A DNA stretch of 64,000 bases from assembly GCA_947044405.1 (NCBI GenBank), contig CAMRHE010000054.1, forward strand, positions 7,269,501-7,333,500, given 5' to 3'. Both the position numbers and the translations under genes were made by a program. Shown one piece after another: positions 34,559 to 46,354 of the stretch (positions are counted from its first letter, which is position 1; every line of letters begins with the position of its first letter). The stretch is from Leptodactylus fallax. Its lineage: Eukaryota; Chordata; Amphibia; Anura; Leptodactylidae. A model generated the notes under the pieces. It saw only the letters and a program-made list of their open reading frames with translations. It ran no database searches and was not told where the DNA came from.

Positions 34559-35205
34559 TTTGTTGGATACTCTGCTGCATTCAGTTTTTTTCAATTTTAA
34601 TTTTTTATTCTTTTTTCCCTTTTTTTCTGTGGTCTCTGGTATATTTGTTCATTGATGTTGGGGTGCGAGATTCACTCTGGGTTGCAATGTTATTTTGACT
34701 ACTCAAGGTATATGTTGTACTCCATATTGAACTGTTTTATTAGTGTGCACTGGTCACTTTATCCATGTGGATTATATATTCTCTATGGTTTATATGTTTA
34801 TACCTGATTTAAATGCTTGTATACTTACCCCAGGTGATATTCTTTGATTGTTTATGTGGTTAAACTTTCTCTCATTATTTGTTGTTTTAACATATGTTTA
34901 AAATAAAATTTATACCTTTTATTATAACTTTTGAGGTTTCCACAATTTATTGTATATAAGCACTTTGCAGGAAGAAGAGGTAAATATGCATAGTTGTGTG
35001 ACCTGGATGGTATGTGATGTGGGAGGGAGTGAAAAGATCTGCGAGGGGGAAAACCATTATATCTGTGGGGGCAATAATTAAGATACTATTACCTATGTGG
35101 TGGGTACTGTTACCTGTAGGGGACTGGGCACTATATTAGGGACTTTTACCTGTAGGGGGGCCCTATATTACCTATGTGGGGAGGGGTCTTATGGACTATT
35201 ACCTG
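34559..35205. other. possible PLE 3' flank and short tandem 'ATTACCTGTGGGG' units
   Basis: 34559-34940 is AT-rich and non-coding and may be the PLE 3' region. 35050-35205 repeats an irregular ACTATTACCTATGTGGGG-like motif. Nothing else is seen. Confidence 0.4.
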
Positions 35206-35826
35206 TCAGGATTCTCAATTCAGCTGCTTTACCTTTTAAGATTGTGTTTTCCTGGGAAGCTTCTGCTTTTTCTAAAGTTTCCTGGGTTGGTCCAATTAGC
35301 AGCTGAGGAGGCATATATAAATAAGACCCCTCCCTCCTGACACAGGTTGCCGACTAATTGTTTTGTTTCCTAGTTTGGCTCAAGACCTGACCGTGTGTGT
35401 TTTGGATTGCTGCACTGATCCTTGGCTTGTTCTTTGAATATCGCTTTTTTCTACTGATTCTGCCTTTGGCATACCCATTCGGATTTGACCCTTCGCTTTC
35501 TACTGGATATCTCTTTTGTCTTCTGATTCTGCCTCTGAAGTTTTCTCCTGGTTTTGATGCTTTGCTTGGATGACTATTTTCCTGTTTCAGATCTGCCCTG
35601 TAAGTCAATTGTGGGTTCTGGTTTGCAGAACATTTATTATTTATTTGGTGACAATTCACACTATCAGATTCTGCAAAGCCTATCTAAACTCGCGGCTAAC
35701 GCTGGTGAAGGTGTCTGAGGGTCTGTCTTGGCTCACAGTGCTATGCCGATTTTAGATAGCTGGTTCTACTGCTCGCTGTTATCAGCCAGCTCTTGCTTTT
35801 GTTTGGCCTTGCATCTCAACCATAAA
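35206..35826 (+). mobile_element. possible solo LTR of a retrotransposon
   Basis: Begins TGTCAGGATTCTCAATTCAG and runs through CTTGGCTTGTTCTTTGAATA, CTACTGATTCTGCC and TTCGGATTTGACCC, a style of text seen in amphibian Gypsy LTRs. ATTACC occurs on both sides, but the flanks are themselves repetitive, so it is weak as a target duplication. No coding region. Confidence 0.3.
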
Positions 35827-37268
35827 ATTACCTATGCAGTGGAGGACTATTAGTGTTGGGTGAACAGGCAATATTAATTACCTGTGAGGGGTCACTAAAG
35901 CACTGTTACCGGTGTAGGGGGTACTATTGCTTAAGACACCCATGGATGCAGCTGAAAGTTAGGCTAGGGCTACACACAGACTTTGGCAGCAACTCATGTC
36001 ATGTGACCAAAGATCGCCATATCATGTTTTGACTCCTTTACTAAGGTAAGTGAATGGAGTCACATTCTGACCCAGAGGGTAAGGCAGCTGTGACAGCTAG
36101 ATGCAAAAAGATCATGCAGTGCACAATTTGTGAAAAGAAGTCGAACATGACAACATGCCCCAGGTCACGATGCAACTCCATTCACTTGCATGGGTGAAGG
36201 AGTCACACAGCAACACAGTGACCTTTGGTTGAGCAACAGAAGTAACACTGGGCCCACCAAAGTGTTAATATGGCCCTGTATATACCACTCTTATATTACA
36301 CCCTTACGACCTTGTAGAGGCGACAATTGTTACTGCTTAGATACAACTGATCAGCTATTGAAGGACACCGCTCATGAGCCTCTCCATATTTCATAGCTGA
36401 CATTATGACATACACACAGCAATATGTACATTTCATATGAATATAAACAATGTGAAAAATATATAATTTGATGGAAAGAAATAGTTTGCATGTGGTCTAT
36501 TTGAAACCTTAATAAAAGGAAATATTTCCTGCGACCAAAATGAAAGTATAAAGCCCTGAATGGTGGATATCAGACAACAGTTATGTAATAAATAATGCAT
36601 ACTAGGGAAAAGGGGTTTCCTTGTGAGAAGGAAATGCCACCTGTAACCACTCAAATAGGATTTAGTCTGGAGCAACACCTTGATCTTGCTTGTGCATCAT
36701 GGCATGTCAAACATTGTTATAATTGTTGGATTCTAGTCACCCAATGCATGGCTAGAGTAGTCCTGTGGATGTATAACACGTCGTCACTGCCACAAAGCAA
36801 AGTGGGAAACACTGAATAAAAGCCTGAGGTGCTGTATAAAAGCCAGAGTGTTGGTTACTATGCTATTAAATGTCCTGTATATGGGCACATACAACCCTGG
36901 GATGCATGAGTCAAACGGGAATTTTACTTGTGGGAAGTAGCACTACTGCTTTTTATGGCCGTTTAGTTTACAGTGTATCATTGGGCTTATGGGGAGGACA
37001 ATTACATACTATTTCTGCTTGTCAAGGGGCTAGAGGTGACTGGTTGTAAGGAGTATACTCCTTATGGCGCTGTGACATCTTGATAGCAAAACAGCTCTGT
37101 GTATGATTTAGCAAAAAAGGAACAAGAAATTTACTTTCTATCTGGGCCAACATGCTGACAGTTGCATCACAAAAGAGAGCATTGTACATGGGACTATAGC
37201 TGAAGTTCAAAGCTCACTTCTCAGGGAACAATTGGTAAAGTCAAACCTGGCGTGTCAGGTACTGAACA
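35827..37268. other. intergenic, no recognised feature
   Basis: Mixed sequence without convincing ORFs, splice-bounded exons or repeat termini. Confidence 0.6.
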
Positions 37269-37371
37269 TCCTATAGCCGTGATGGCGAACCTATGGCACG
37301 CGTGCCAGAGAGGGCACGCAGAGCCCTCTCAGTTGGCACGCACGCCGTCACCATATCTCACTAACGGGGAA

Positions 37372-37522
37372 TCCGGTCCAGGATTCCCCATTAGTGAGCG
37401 ATCGCTTCTTTCAGCTGTATGTGCAAATGCACATACAGCTGAAAGCCATCCGGTCCAGGATTCCCCATTAGTGAGCGATCGCTTCTTTCAGCTGTATGTG
37501 CAAATGCACATACAGCTGAAAG
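37372..37522. repeat. 75-bp tandem duplication with hairpin
   Basis: CCGGTCCAGGATTCCCCATT ... CACATACAGCTGAAAG occurs twice head to tail, nearly identical. Each copy contains a perfect palindrome of about 35 bp. Confidence 0.9.
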
Positions 37523-37689
37523 CTGTCAGTGTAAGCTGCGGTCCGCAGGACTGCTGCTTACACAGTACATGCTAAATGCTGTACTCTGAAAGGACCTTCT
37601 GACATCATAAGGTCACATGACAGGGTAGGCGTGTCTTTGCTTGTAAGAAGCTCCTTCCACATGAAGAAAAGTATCACGAGCAGTGGAGG

Positions 37690-38620
37690 AACGGGCAGAG
37701 ATGTGGGGTGCAGGGTGTAGTGTGGGGGGAGAGATGTGGGGTGCAGGGTGTAGTGTGGGGGAGATGTGGGGTGGCAGGGTGTGAGTGGGGGAGAGATGTA
37801 GGGTGTAGTGTGGGGGGAGAGATGCAGGGTGTAGTGTGGGGGGAGAGATGTGGGGTGCAGGGTGCAGTGTGGGGGTTAGAGATGTAGGGTGTAGTGTGGG
37901 GGTTAGAGATGTGGGGTGCAGTATGTAGGGTGTAGTGTGGGGGTTAGAGATGTGGGGTGCAGGGTGTGGGGGTTAGAGATGTGGGGTGCAGGGTGTAGTG
38001 TGGGGGGAGAGATGTAGGGTGTAGTGTGGGGGTTAGAGATGTGGGGTGCAGGGTGTAGTGTGGGGGGAGAGATGTAGGGTGTAGTGTGGGGGTTAGAGAT
38101 GTGGGGTGCAGGGTGTAGTGTGGGGGGAGAGATGTAGGGTGTAGTGTGGGGTGCAGGGTGTAGTGTGGGGGTTAGAGATGTGGGGTGCAGGGTGTAGTGT
38201 TGGGGGAGAGATGTAGGGTGTAGTGTGGGGGGTAGAGATGCGGGGTGTAGTGTGGGGGAGAGATGCAGAGTGTAGTGTGGGGGAGGAGAGATGTGGGGTG
38301 CAGTAAGTAGGGTGCAGGTGTAGTGTGGGGGTTAGAGATGTGGGGTGCAGGGTGTAGTGTGGGGGAGAGATGTAGGGTGCAGGGTGTAGTGTGGGGGGGA
38401 GAGATGTAGGGTGCAGGGTGTAGTGTGGGGGGAGATGCAGAGTGTAGTGTGGGGGATAGAGATGTGGGGTGCAGTGTGGGGGAGAGATGCAGAGTGTAGT
38501 GTTGGGTAGAGATGCGGGGTGTATTGTGGGGTGCAGAGATGCAGGGTGTATTGTGGGGTGCAGAGATGCAGGGTGTAGAGTGGGATACAGGGTGTAGTGT
38601 GGGGGGAGAGATGTGGGATG
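37690..38620. repeat. G-rich minisatellite, unit about 28-56 bp
   Basis: Alternating blocks such as GGGTGTAGTGTGGGGGTTAG plus AGATGTGGGGTGCAGG, in about 25 variants. The + strand has frequent GGG/GGGG runs spaced by a few bases, a pattern prone to G-quadruplexes. ORFs across it are proline/histidine-repeat artefacts. Confidence 0.95.
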
Positions 38621-38802
38621 TAGGCTGCTTGCAAGAGGGAGGAATGGGGGTGCAGGCTGCTTGTGAGCAAGAGGGGGGATGCTGGGGAGGCAGGTTAATT
38701 TAAGGTGAAATTGCCGTGTTGGCACTTTGCAATAATTTAGTGGGCTTTGGGTTGCAGTTTGGGCACTCGGTCTCTAAAAGGTTCGCCATCACTGTCCTAT
38801 AG

Positions 38803-39455
38803 CATACCTCCCAACCGTCCCGGATTCTGGGTCCTGTCCCACTGCCCCGGTCGGTGGGAGGGATGTCCCAATTTCAACTCATCTGTGTATTCTCCGGACG
38901 CAGATGAGTCAAATACAAGAATGGTGAAGCAAGGAACTGTTCACTCCCTGCTTTACCATTAGGCCCCCATCTCTATTCCTGGAGATGCAGGCACAATGTG
39001 ATGACATCACTCACATCGGCGCCTCCAGCTCCCTGAATACTCTGGCAGCAAAGACTGCAGAGAAGATCAGCAGGGAATGGGGAGAGGTTAGTATTAGGTT
39101 TTTTTATGTTTGTTACCAGGAGGGGGAGTTTCAACTGTGGGAACAGCTGGAGAGGGACATTAAACTGTGGAGGCAGATGAAAGAGGGACATTATACTGTG
39201 GGGAAAGATGAAAGGGGAACACCATAAACTGGTGGCAGCAGGAGGACGTTAAATTATGGTGTACTAGGGGGAGGACATTATAATGTGGGGGCATATCACA
39301 TTTGAGTGACTGTAGGGGCGTTCTACTGTGGGGACACACAGAAATGGATGGGAATGGGCGGAGTCAAAGTAGAAGTGGTTGGGGCTGAATTCGCCACAGC
39401 GCACCGCACATTCCGTCCTAACTTCTGATCTTTGAAAATTGGGAGGTATGCTATA
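38803..39455. mobile_element. MITE with 'CATACCTCCCAAC' termini
   Basis: CATACCTCCCAACCGTCCCG at 38803 and AAAATTGGGAGGTATG near 39443-39449 are inverted. CTATAG lies outside both ends. The hAT MITE to the left inserted at this element's edge. Confidence 0.65.
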
Positions 39456-39726
39456 GGTATATATCAACTAATGTATTTACTGTGTGGTGTACAATTACTG
39501 AAAAATGTAGAACTGCTAGAAACCAGTCATGAATGAGACTTTGCATTGTCTGTAGGTTATGTGCCATAGTAGTGAGAATGTAACTGTTTTGTATTATACA
39601 CCTGCCTGTTGTGTTATATATACCTGCCAAATGTTCACACTTGTAGGCTGCTGAAAACATGACACTGTAATGCTGCTGTAAAGAGCAGTAAGAAAAGATG
39701 GACTTACTTTGAGGGAAATACAATTA

Positions 39727-39945
39727 TGCAGGGTTCACATTTGCATCGGGTGTCTGTCCATTGAAAATGTATTGCAAGCCTGACTTTTTCATCCAGTGAT
39801 TTCAATTAAAAATAACAGATATCCAATGGACTCCATTGTAGTCAATGAGCTCCATTTGTGTCTGCTATTTTTGCGGTCAGTTTTCCCATTTTCTTGTCCT
39901 CCAATGCACCATGAAAATCCAGCGTAGATGTGAACGTAGCCTTAG
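39727..39945. mobile_element. foldback MITE remnant, 'GGTTCACAC' family
   Basis: GCAGGGTTCACATTTGC ... GTAGATGTGAACGTAGCCTTA; decayed inverse ends with little internal folding. Confidence 0.45.
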
Positions 39946-40739
39946 CAGGCAAAAACACTACTAAGGGTACAAAGCTGTGCCTGGTAAAGACTGAGGAGTC
40001 ACAGCACCCACTGGAGTGCCATGTCCCTTCAAATAGCGAGGTTGTGGGAGTAATAGGTGACCTACCCCATCAATACAATATAAATGACTTATCCATAGCT
40101 ATCAATGTTAAAGAATAAGCTAACCATTTTAAATAATAGCACACTATGAATAAAATATGATTTATCACTCAAAAAAATAAGCATCATATAATGGCTTCAG
40201 TTAAAAATGTATGATTAGGAAAATGGGGACAGGCAAAACAAAAAAAACATAGTATTTTGGGTACATAGGCCATAACTGACTGCTTCTAAATAAATAATTA
40301 TAATAAATGTGGGCTGTTTGTATTTTTTTGATAGAATGCTCCTACTTATAACAATATGAAAAAGACAATAGGGAAGGGAGATGATAATTTTTTATTAACA
40401 CTGTATAGTACCTGACTTGATATTGCCTTTTGTGATATATACACACCAACAGTCCACATACATATGCCACATATATGAGCATCGATTACACATATCACGT
40501 GATTACAACCTTTATCCCCCTAACAGTCACATTAAAATTGTTAAAAACCCTGCAGAAATTGTCAATTTTTTTATTGCAGATTTTGAATTTATGAATCGAA
40601 TATAACTAAAAAATAACTCCGGTGCCCTACAATAGGTTCACATCTGCGGTGGTTTCTCCATCGCCACCCTTTCTTCAAAAAAGTAGATGGGAACAGTCCT
40701 TTAGACTTCAAAAGTAATTATTTAAAAAAATGGAAGCTA
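39946..40739. other. intergenic, no recognised feature
   Basis: AT-rich. A further GGTTCACATCTGC end occurs at 40632. No credible exon. Confidence 0.5.
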
Positions 40740-41470
40740 CCGTAAATGTCCCATACAGTCAATTTAAACGCCTATGGCGCAACTGTACTCTGGAATCTGA
40801 CTATATTGCACAGAGCAAAACCATGACAGATAGATTTCTTGAGAAGGGCTACTCGAAACAAATGTAAAGTCAGCCTATCTAAAAGCAGGGACTCTCTCCC
40901 AAAAGGAATGCTTAGTCCCTAGAACTTCCAATACTGCTAACCGCTCTGCCTAACGTTACCTACAGACAAGCGAGAATGGTAAAAAACATCTTGTCCCCAA
41001 GTAGGGTTCGCCCACTTAACAACTATCTTACTCAGGAGTCAATACCCAGATCAGAGAAGGGAGCATTTAGATGTGGAAAAATAAAATGTAAATGCTTCCA
41101 TTCTCTTCACCATTGTGAAATGGAACTTATGAGTTCCATTACGGAAGAAACCTTCAGCATTCCAAGCCTATATACCTGTGAATCTGACAGGTATACAATT
41201 ATATACATAATTGAATGTGGATGCAACCTCCAATATGTGGGCCGTATCCGCTCCCGTTCAGATTCGTATTAATAAACATAGTTCAAATGTCTTTAAGGTC
41301 TGTCCAATTGACTGTATACCAGACACCACGAACAACAGATTTGATAATCACAAGCGAACGGAAAAGTATTGGATTTTCAAGTTAAACTCTGTCTCCACTA
41401 GGTTTGAATGAGGTAAAAAAGATGGTTAGAAGAGCTCTAAGAATGAGATTTGACGCTTCTTTTAAAACGA
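40740..41470 (+). pseudogene. PLE reverse-transcriptase thumb plus GIY-YIG, decayed
   Basis: PYSQFKRLWRNCTLESDYIA and MTDRFLEKGYSKQM (about 40753-40866) match the region following the PLE reverse-transcriptase palm. KNILSPSR, GAFRCGKIKCKC, a linker and YTIIYIIECGCNLQYVGR (40976-41250) form the C-terminal GIY-YIG part. Another frame ends with RTEKYWIFKLNSVS. Several stops and frameshifts break it. Confidence 0.72.
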
Positions 41471-41531
41471 CACTTTGTTTGTCACACAATGGTAGAACTT
41501 TCGGCATGACAGTGCAAAGGGGATTGTTAAA

Positions 41532-42010
41532 ATGTTGTGTGAAAAAAAACAAAAAACATATGACCTAGTTCAAGACTTAAGAAAGCAAATTGATGATTTG
41601 CATGTAAATTTATCACAATATCAGCCCCATAATAACTTCCTTAGATATGACCGTTTGTTAACATCCAGAATACTGCATTTTGAGAAAGATCTCTGCGACG
41701 AGAAATCTGAAAAACTCCAGAAAGATAGAAATGACTATACACATGGGAAGATTCATTTTTGGGTCAAAGATTCTATTGGTTCTTTAAATACATCTCCACT
41801 CGATAAGACAGAACCACAATCCTACCATTCAACCAACCAAAACACTAACAGAAATAATATGCACACCTCCAAAACACCAAGGAATATTAGGAGTAAACAA
41901 AATGTTGCACCGCTGAAGAGAGATTCCTATAAATCCACAATGTCACCTAAGAATACTATTAGACATGTCTATAAATATAAGATTTCCAATAATTCCACTT
42001 TTAAACAAAC
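41532..42010 (+). pseudogene. PLE ORF1-like coiled-coil fragment
   Basis: An open frame with QDLRKQIDDLHVNLSQY, HFEKDLCDEKSEKLQKDRND and YTHGKIHFW. The KLxKDxNDYxxGKxxxW pattern resembles the small protein that precedes the reverse transcriptase in Neptune-type PLEs. It lies right after a GIY-YIG 3' end on the same strand, as expected for tandem or partially tandem PLE copies. The last part of the ORF overlaps inverted PLE sequence and is probably not original coding sequence. Family assignment is from memory of the pattern, so moderate. Confidence 0.5.
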
Positions 42011-43136
42011 AATGTGTCCCCCACAGATGGTGGATATTGAGATTTAGAACCCTTAGCAACACAGTGTCCCAACATGGGCCAAAGTTCGCGTATAATGCTA
42101 GCCACTTATTTGCTGCCCTCACAATATGTGGATACAAAAGGCATACAACTGGAAGATTTTCTCTTATGACCAATCACAAGTAACTATTTTCTAGCCCCTA
42201 AAGTAACTCTGTTCCCTATGTGTTTTATAATGTGTTTGGGATACCCCCTGGCTTCAAATTTATCCACCATTCTATCAAGAGCTACACCCGCTAATTCAGG
42301 GATGCTAGTTATCCTCTTAACTCTCATTAATTGTCCAATGATAATACATTTAATAATACAGTTTATTTATATAGCGCCAACATATTCCGCAGCACTGTAC
42401 AATTTGCCTAGGATGGTTACTACAGAAGAGAAGTAAATTATTTACATCAGTTCGTTTAGTATATATTTCTGTAGACCATTTCATCAAACTTAATCAATAT
42501 ATCCAAAAATTTAATTTGTTCATAGGACCAAACTAGAATAACAGTAGGGTCCATATTGCTCGGGAAGATGTGAAACAACATTAACTGTACCTCCATCCCT
42601 TCAAAAACTGAAAATTTTTTGTCAATGTACCTCGACCACCTCAGAACATGTCTGAAGTGGTGGGATACATAAATTACACCTTCCTCCACAGTGCACGTGT
42701 ATATATTAGGTATATTAGTGGGCTCTACATAGGATATACGTCCGTAAGTTAAGTGTGTAAATTATCATCAATAATACCTGCAATAAATAGCCACACCAAG
42801 AATACCAGCAATCTCACATGCTATCTCAAATTTAGGGTGGCAAGTGACCCTCTTATATACCTGATGATCCAACAGTTGACATTCAATTTTCTTAATATAG
42901 GAAATAGTGACCATGACAACCACTGCTCCACCCTTGTTGGCGGGTTTGATGGCAAGTGAATACCTACTGTAAGTTGACACAACTCTCTCAAGGCCTTACT
43001 ATCCTTTCTATATAAATTAGAAAATCTTAAACCATTATTCACAAACATCTGTTTTAAAGTATTGACATCTTGCTCCACTGCAGAGATAAAAGCCTCTACC
43101 ACAAGTAATATCCAGGGGGTAAAAATTCACTGTTAT
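42000..43136 (-). pseudogene. PLE reverse transcriptase on the opposite strand, decayed
   Basis: Read from high to low coordinates: YSLAIKPANKGGAVVVM (about 42950, the PLE PADKGG motif), YIKKIECQLLDHQVYKR, VLRWSRYIDKKFSVF (about 42650; the YIDD catalytic box now reads YIDK), IKFLDILI (42500), GQLMRVKRI with ELAGVALDRMVDKFEARGYPK (42340-42190), then FVSTYCEGSK and IIRELWPML (42150-42070). Frames change several times. It converges with the + strand PLE remains at about 42000. Confidence 0.72.
42345..42412 (-). mobile_element. short retroposon 3' tail (SINE/LINE) inserted in the PLE
   Basis: On the - strand, TACAGTGCTGCGGAATATGT plus TGGCGCTATATAAATAAA, then an ATTATTAAA tail. This is the widespread vertebrate 'GCGGAATATGTTGGCGCTATATAA' retroposon ending. 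It interrupts the reverse transcriptase between its palm and thumb parts. Confidence 0.6.
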
Positions 43137-44223
43137 CAGAGGCGTAGCTAGCGGGGGGGGGGCAGAGGGGGCGGCTGCCCCGGGCCCACTGACTCTTTGG
43201 AGCCCACCCCGGGGCCGCCATTAATACATCCTTTATTTCTAACAAGATCGGTGTCTGCAGGCATATCCTGCCAATACTTAACAGTATTGTAAACCGCAAG
43301 CTACATGAGGCCTGCAGTTTACAAGACCCTGAGAGCACAGGTGGCGTGATCAACATCATGCCGCCTGCGCTCAGACACAGATGTCCTGTGCGTGGACAGG
43401 GAGGAAGCGGAGGCTCCATTCATCAGGATCACAGGTAGGTGAGTATGACTTTTTTTTTTTTTTTTTTTTAGTGCAGTTGTGGGTATATTAATAGTATAAG
43501 GGGTGGTTAGGAGGGGGAATTATAACTATAAAGGGAGGATTCATTAGGGGGCATTATGATGATGGGGGGGGTCATTTTTATATAAGGGTTATATGGGGTA
43601 TTATGAATACAAGGGGGGAGGTTATTTATATAAGGGGCCATTAGGGGGCATCATTTATATTAGGAGGCATTATGAACGGGGGTGGTCATTGATATAAGGG
43701 GTTGTTAGAGGTGCATTATTTATGTCAGGGGGAATCAGGGGCATAATATGAGGGTCAATTAATTTAATTAAAGTGGCACTTGGGCTTTATTAATAATAAG
43801 TCCCCACGTAGCTGGCTGCAGCAAAAAAAGTGCTGCAGGAAAAACCGCAGCAGTAACATTGTGGTTTTTCCCGCAGCGCTTTTCACAGAAAGTCCGCATA
43901 GGTTTCCCCTTTGGACTTTTGTTTTTTCAATACACCTATATGGAAACCGCCAGTGTTTCCATAGGTTTAATTGACATGCTGCAATTTCCAAAACCGCAAT
44001 GGATTTGGAAATCGCAGTGTGTCTGCACGTATTTTTCCGCAATGTGTGGATGGGATTTGCTAGAATACCGCGTTTTTTTTCTGTGGGTTTTCGCCACATT
44101 GGGCCACATCCCATCCCCACTTAGCAGTAAAATACGCGCAGCGGATACGCTGCGATTTCCAAAACAGTCTCAGTTTTGGAAATTGCAGCATGTCAATTAT
44201 ACCTACGGAAACGCCAACGGTTT

Positions 44224-44270
<47 letters not shown>

Positions 44271-45240
44271 AAGCAAAAACTTCACAGAGGAAACCTCTGC
44301 AAACATTCTTTGCAAAGTGCTGCAGGAAGAACTGCGATGTGTCGCTTCCGCGGATTTTCCCGCAGCTGTTTTTTGCTGTGGGGCCTTAGCCTTCAGGTGT
44401 TTTCCAGCTCATTTTTATTGATGATCTATCCTCAGAATAAATCATCAATAAGAGATAATTGATTCCCCACTGATCAGCTGTAAGAAGGGACTCCGGTGCC
44501 TGTTTATATCACACGCTGTCTGTTTATAGTGACTGTGTGATGTAATTACAGCCTTGTCACATAGACATGTATAGGACGAGGCTGTAGTTACATGACATGG
44601 CCACTATGAAAAGAATGACACTGTGTAAACAGAGAAGGGGTCACGGCACTTACACAGGTACCACAGTTCATTCAAACAGCTGATCCTCAGGGTCCTGGGT
44701 ATTGGAACCCCAATATTTTTTTCCCCTTTGTTTTTTTTTTTTTTTTTTTTTTAATTAGGAAACACCTGGGACATTATTAATAAGGGGCACTATTTAAAAG
44801 GGGGTTCACAGGGAAGTTATTAATTTAAAGATGCACTTGGGGGTATTATTCTTTATGGAGGGGTTATATTTTATAATTGGGGGTAGTAGCAGGATGGGGG
44901 CTTTGTGTAGGTGAGGACATTGTGGGTCAGGTGCCTGGAAAAGTGAGGAGTCAAAGATGTCTGTGTTGCAAACTTTACAGAGACTGGAAGACATGGTCAT
45001 GGCAGTCCGGATGAAAGATACAGGGAATGTGAACGATTAGTCAGTGACGTCACTGGTAAATCACTAAATGTTACTGCCCTGTATTCACCTAAATCGTCTG
45101 CAGAGCCCTGTGTAGAATCGCTATATACCACTATACGCTCACTGTATACTCATAGTATCGGTATACAAACATGTCCAAGTTGGGGGCCCACTTGGACATG
45201 TTGCCCCCCCCCCCGTGCTGAACGCCTAGCTACACCTCTG
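43137..45240. mobile_element. 2.1 kb hAT-type non-autonomous element
   Basis: CAGAGGCGTAGCTAGCG at the left and CGCCTAGCTACACCTCTG at the right are inverted. Flanks ACTGTTAT (43129-43136) and GCTGTTAA (45241-45248) share 6 of 8 bases, consistent with a worn hAT duplication. No transposase frame was found. It holds the foldback at 43798-44393, a (TA)n tract and poly-T runs at 43450 and 44730. Confidence 0.78.
43798..44393. mobile_element. foldback element nested in the hAT element
   Basis: GTCCCCACGTAGCTGGCTGC ... GCTGTGGGGCCTTAGCC as worn ends. Interior blocks fold: AAATTGCAGCATGTCAATTA / TTAATTGACATGCTGCAATT, and GTGCTGCAGGAARAACYGC. Related text is at 53170-53465. (TA)n at 44226-44268. Confidence 0.55.
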
Positions 45241-45248
45241 GCTGTTAA

Positions 45249-46354
45249 ATAAATTAAATTAAATTAATAAATTTAAATAAATTTAATTTCTTCAATGTCA
45301 GTTCAAATGTTTTTGTTTTAGATTAACAAGAACGATTCATAAATCAACATTTCAACTTTACAGTTCGAAAACATCCGCCTCCAACCTTAAACCTGTCCGT
45401 AGAGACAGATGGACAAAATGATGGTCCCTTATTCAACAGTGATTATTTTGAATCTGTCAATGGTTTGGAAGATACAGTATATTTACCACTATGTCCTTCT
45501 CTTTCTTGATGTTCCCCATGTCACTGGGGGTTGTATCCTGTTGTATCTGTTTCTTAAAGCAGCAGGGTCTACGTCTTTCTCTTCTCCTGATACACCTCTT
45601 TCTGGTGTTGAGGTGCCCAAGGTATCCCCTAAAAAAAGAAGTAAAATCCTCTGGAGAAGATCTATATTGATTGGGATGCTTCTTCCTTTATTGTCCCTGT
45701 TTTGTGAGGCAGAATAGTTAGTATCATCATTCTGCCAATTATATATCCTACCCAGGGCTGGCTCCAGGATTTTGTGGGCCCTTGGGAGACAGAGCCTCAG
45801 TGGGCCCCTTTTGGAGCAACCCATGCACACAGCAGCAAAAAAACAACTGGAATTGGGTATTTTTTTTGCTGAGGGAGACCTACTGGAGTGGACTGTAATA
45901 CAGTCCATTCCATACAAGTAGATAGAACCTGTTCATACATCAGAAAGTAAAGAGGAATTTTAGGCAGACATCTGCCCCGGATTTCTCTTTATTTTCTGCC
46001 CCCGGCTCACGGTGTCCTTGTGGCTTTCCACCACTGAATAGGCCCAAATAAATGGGTCTAATCAGTGCAGAGTCTCAAGCCATAGCCTCCGAATGAGCTG
46101 CAGAATCCGCAGCAAGATCCAGCAGGACACTTTTTTTTTTTCAGCGTCCTGCACTAATTGTTTTCAATGGGAGGCAGAATGAGGGAATAAACTGCCGCTG
46201 ATTTGGGGGCAAAATCCACTGCAAAATCAGCGCCAGATTCCACCGTGTGAACAGGGCCTGATTCTGTTAACAGTGCAATGAACGCTTTCAACTGTATTAA
46301 TGGAAGTGCTCAATGCAGAAACTGAGTGCGCCCCCACAGATACATACATACATA
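45249..46354. other. intergenic, no recognised gene
   Basis: 45249-45300 is low-complexity TTAAAT sequence. 45740-45850 resembles a worn MITE end (GGGCTGGCTCCAGGATTTTG). The open frames are short and not family-like. Confidence 0.45.

Larger units (their letters stand above)
37277..38794. mobile_element. hAT-type MITE expanded by a G-rich minisatellite
   Basis: Left CCGTGATGGCGAACCTATGG and right AAAAGGTTCGCCATCACTG are inverted. They are flanked by perfect 8-bp duplications TCCTATAG (37269-37276 and 38795-38802). No transposase. It contains a 75-bp tandem duplication (37372-37522) with an internal palindrome, TTTCAGCTGTATGTGC/GCACATACAGCTGAAA, and a G-rich minisatellite. Confidence 0.92.

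Noticed and set aside
37690..38620. Possible CRISPR-like or bacterial repeat array
   Set aside because: Units are variable, contiguous and lack unique spacers; the surroundings are vertebrate.
38093..38725. 210-codon - strand ORF rich in Pro, His and Thr
   Set aside because: It reads straight through the G-rich minisatellite; the 'protein' is only the repeat unit translated, and overlapping frames are open too.
43859..44389. 176-codon ORF with aromatic-rich text
   Set aside because: It crosses a foldback and a (TA)n tract; IYIYIY is microsatellite translation.
45489..45917. 142-codon - strand ORF considered as upstream PLE or gag-like coding sequence
   Set aside because: Basic, low-complexity text with no motif that I could match; continuity with the PLE at 42-43 kb across the hAT element is not shown.
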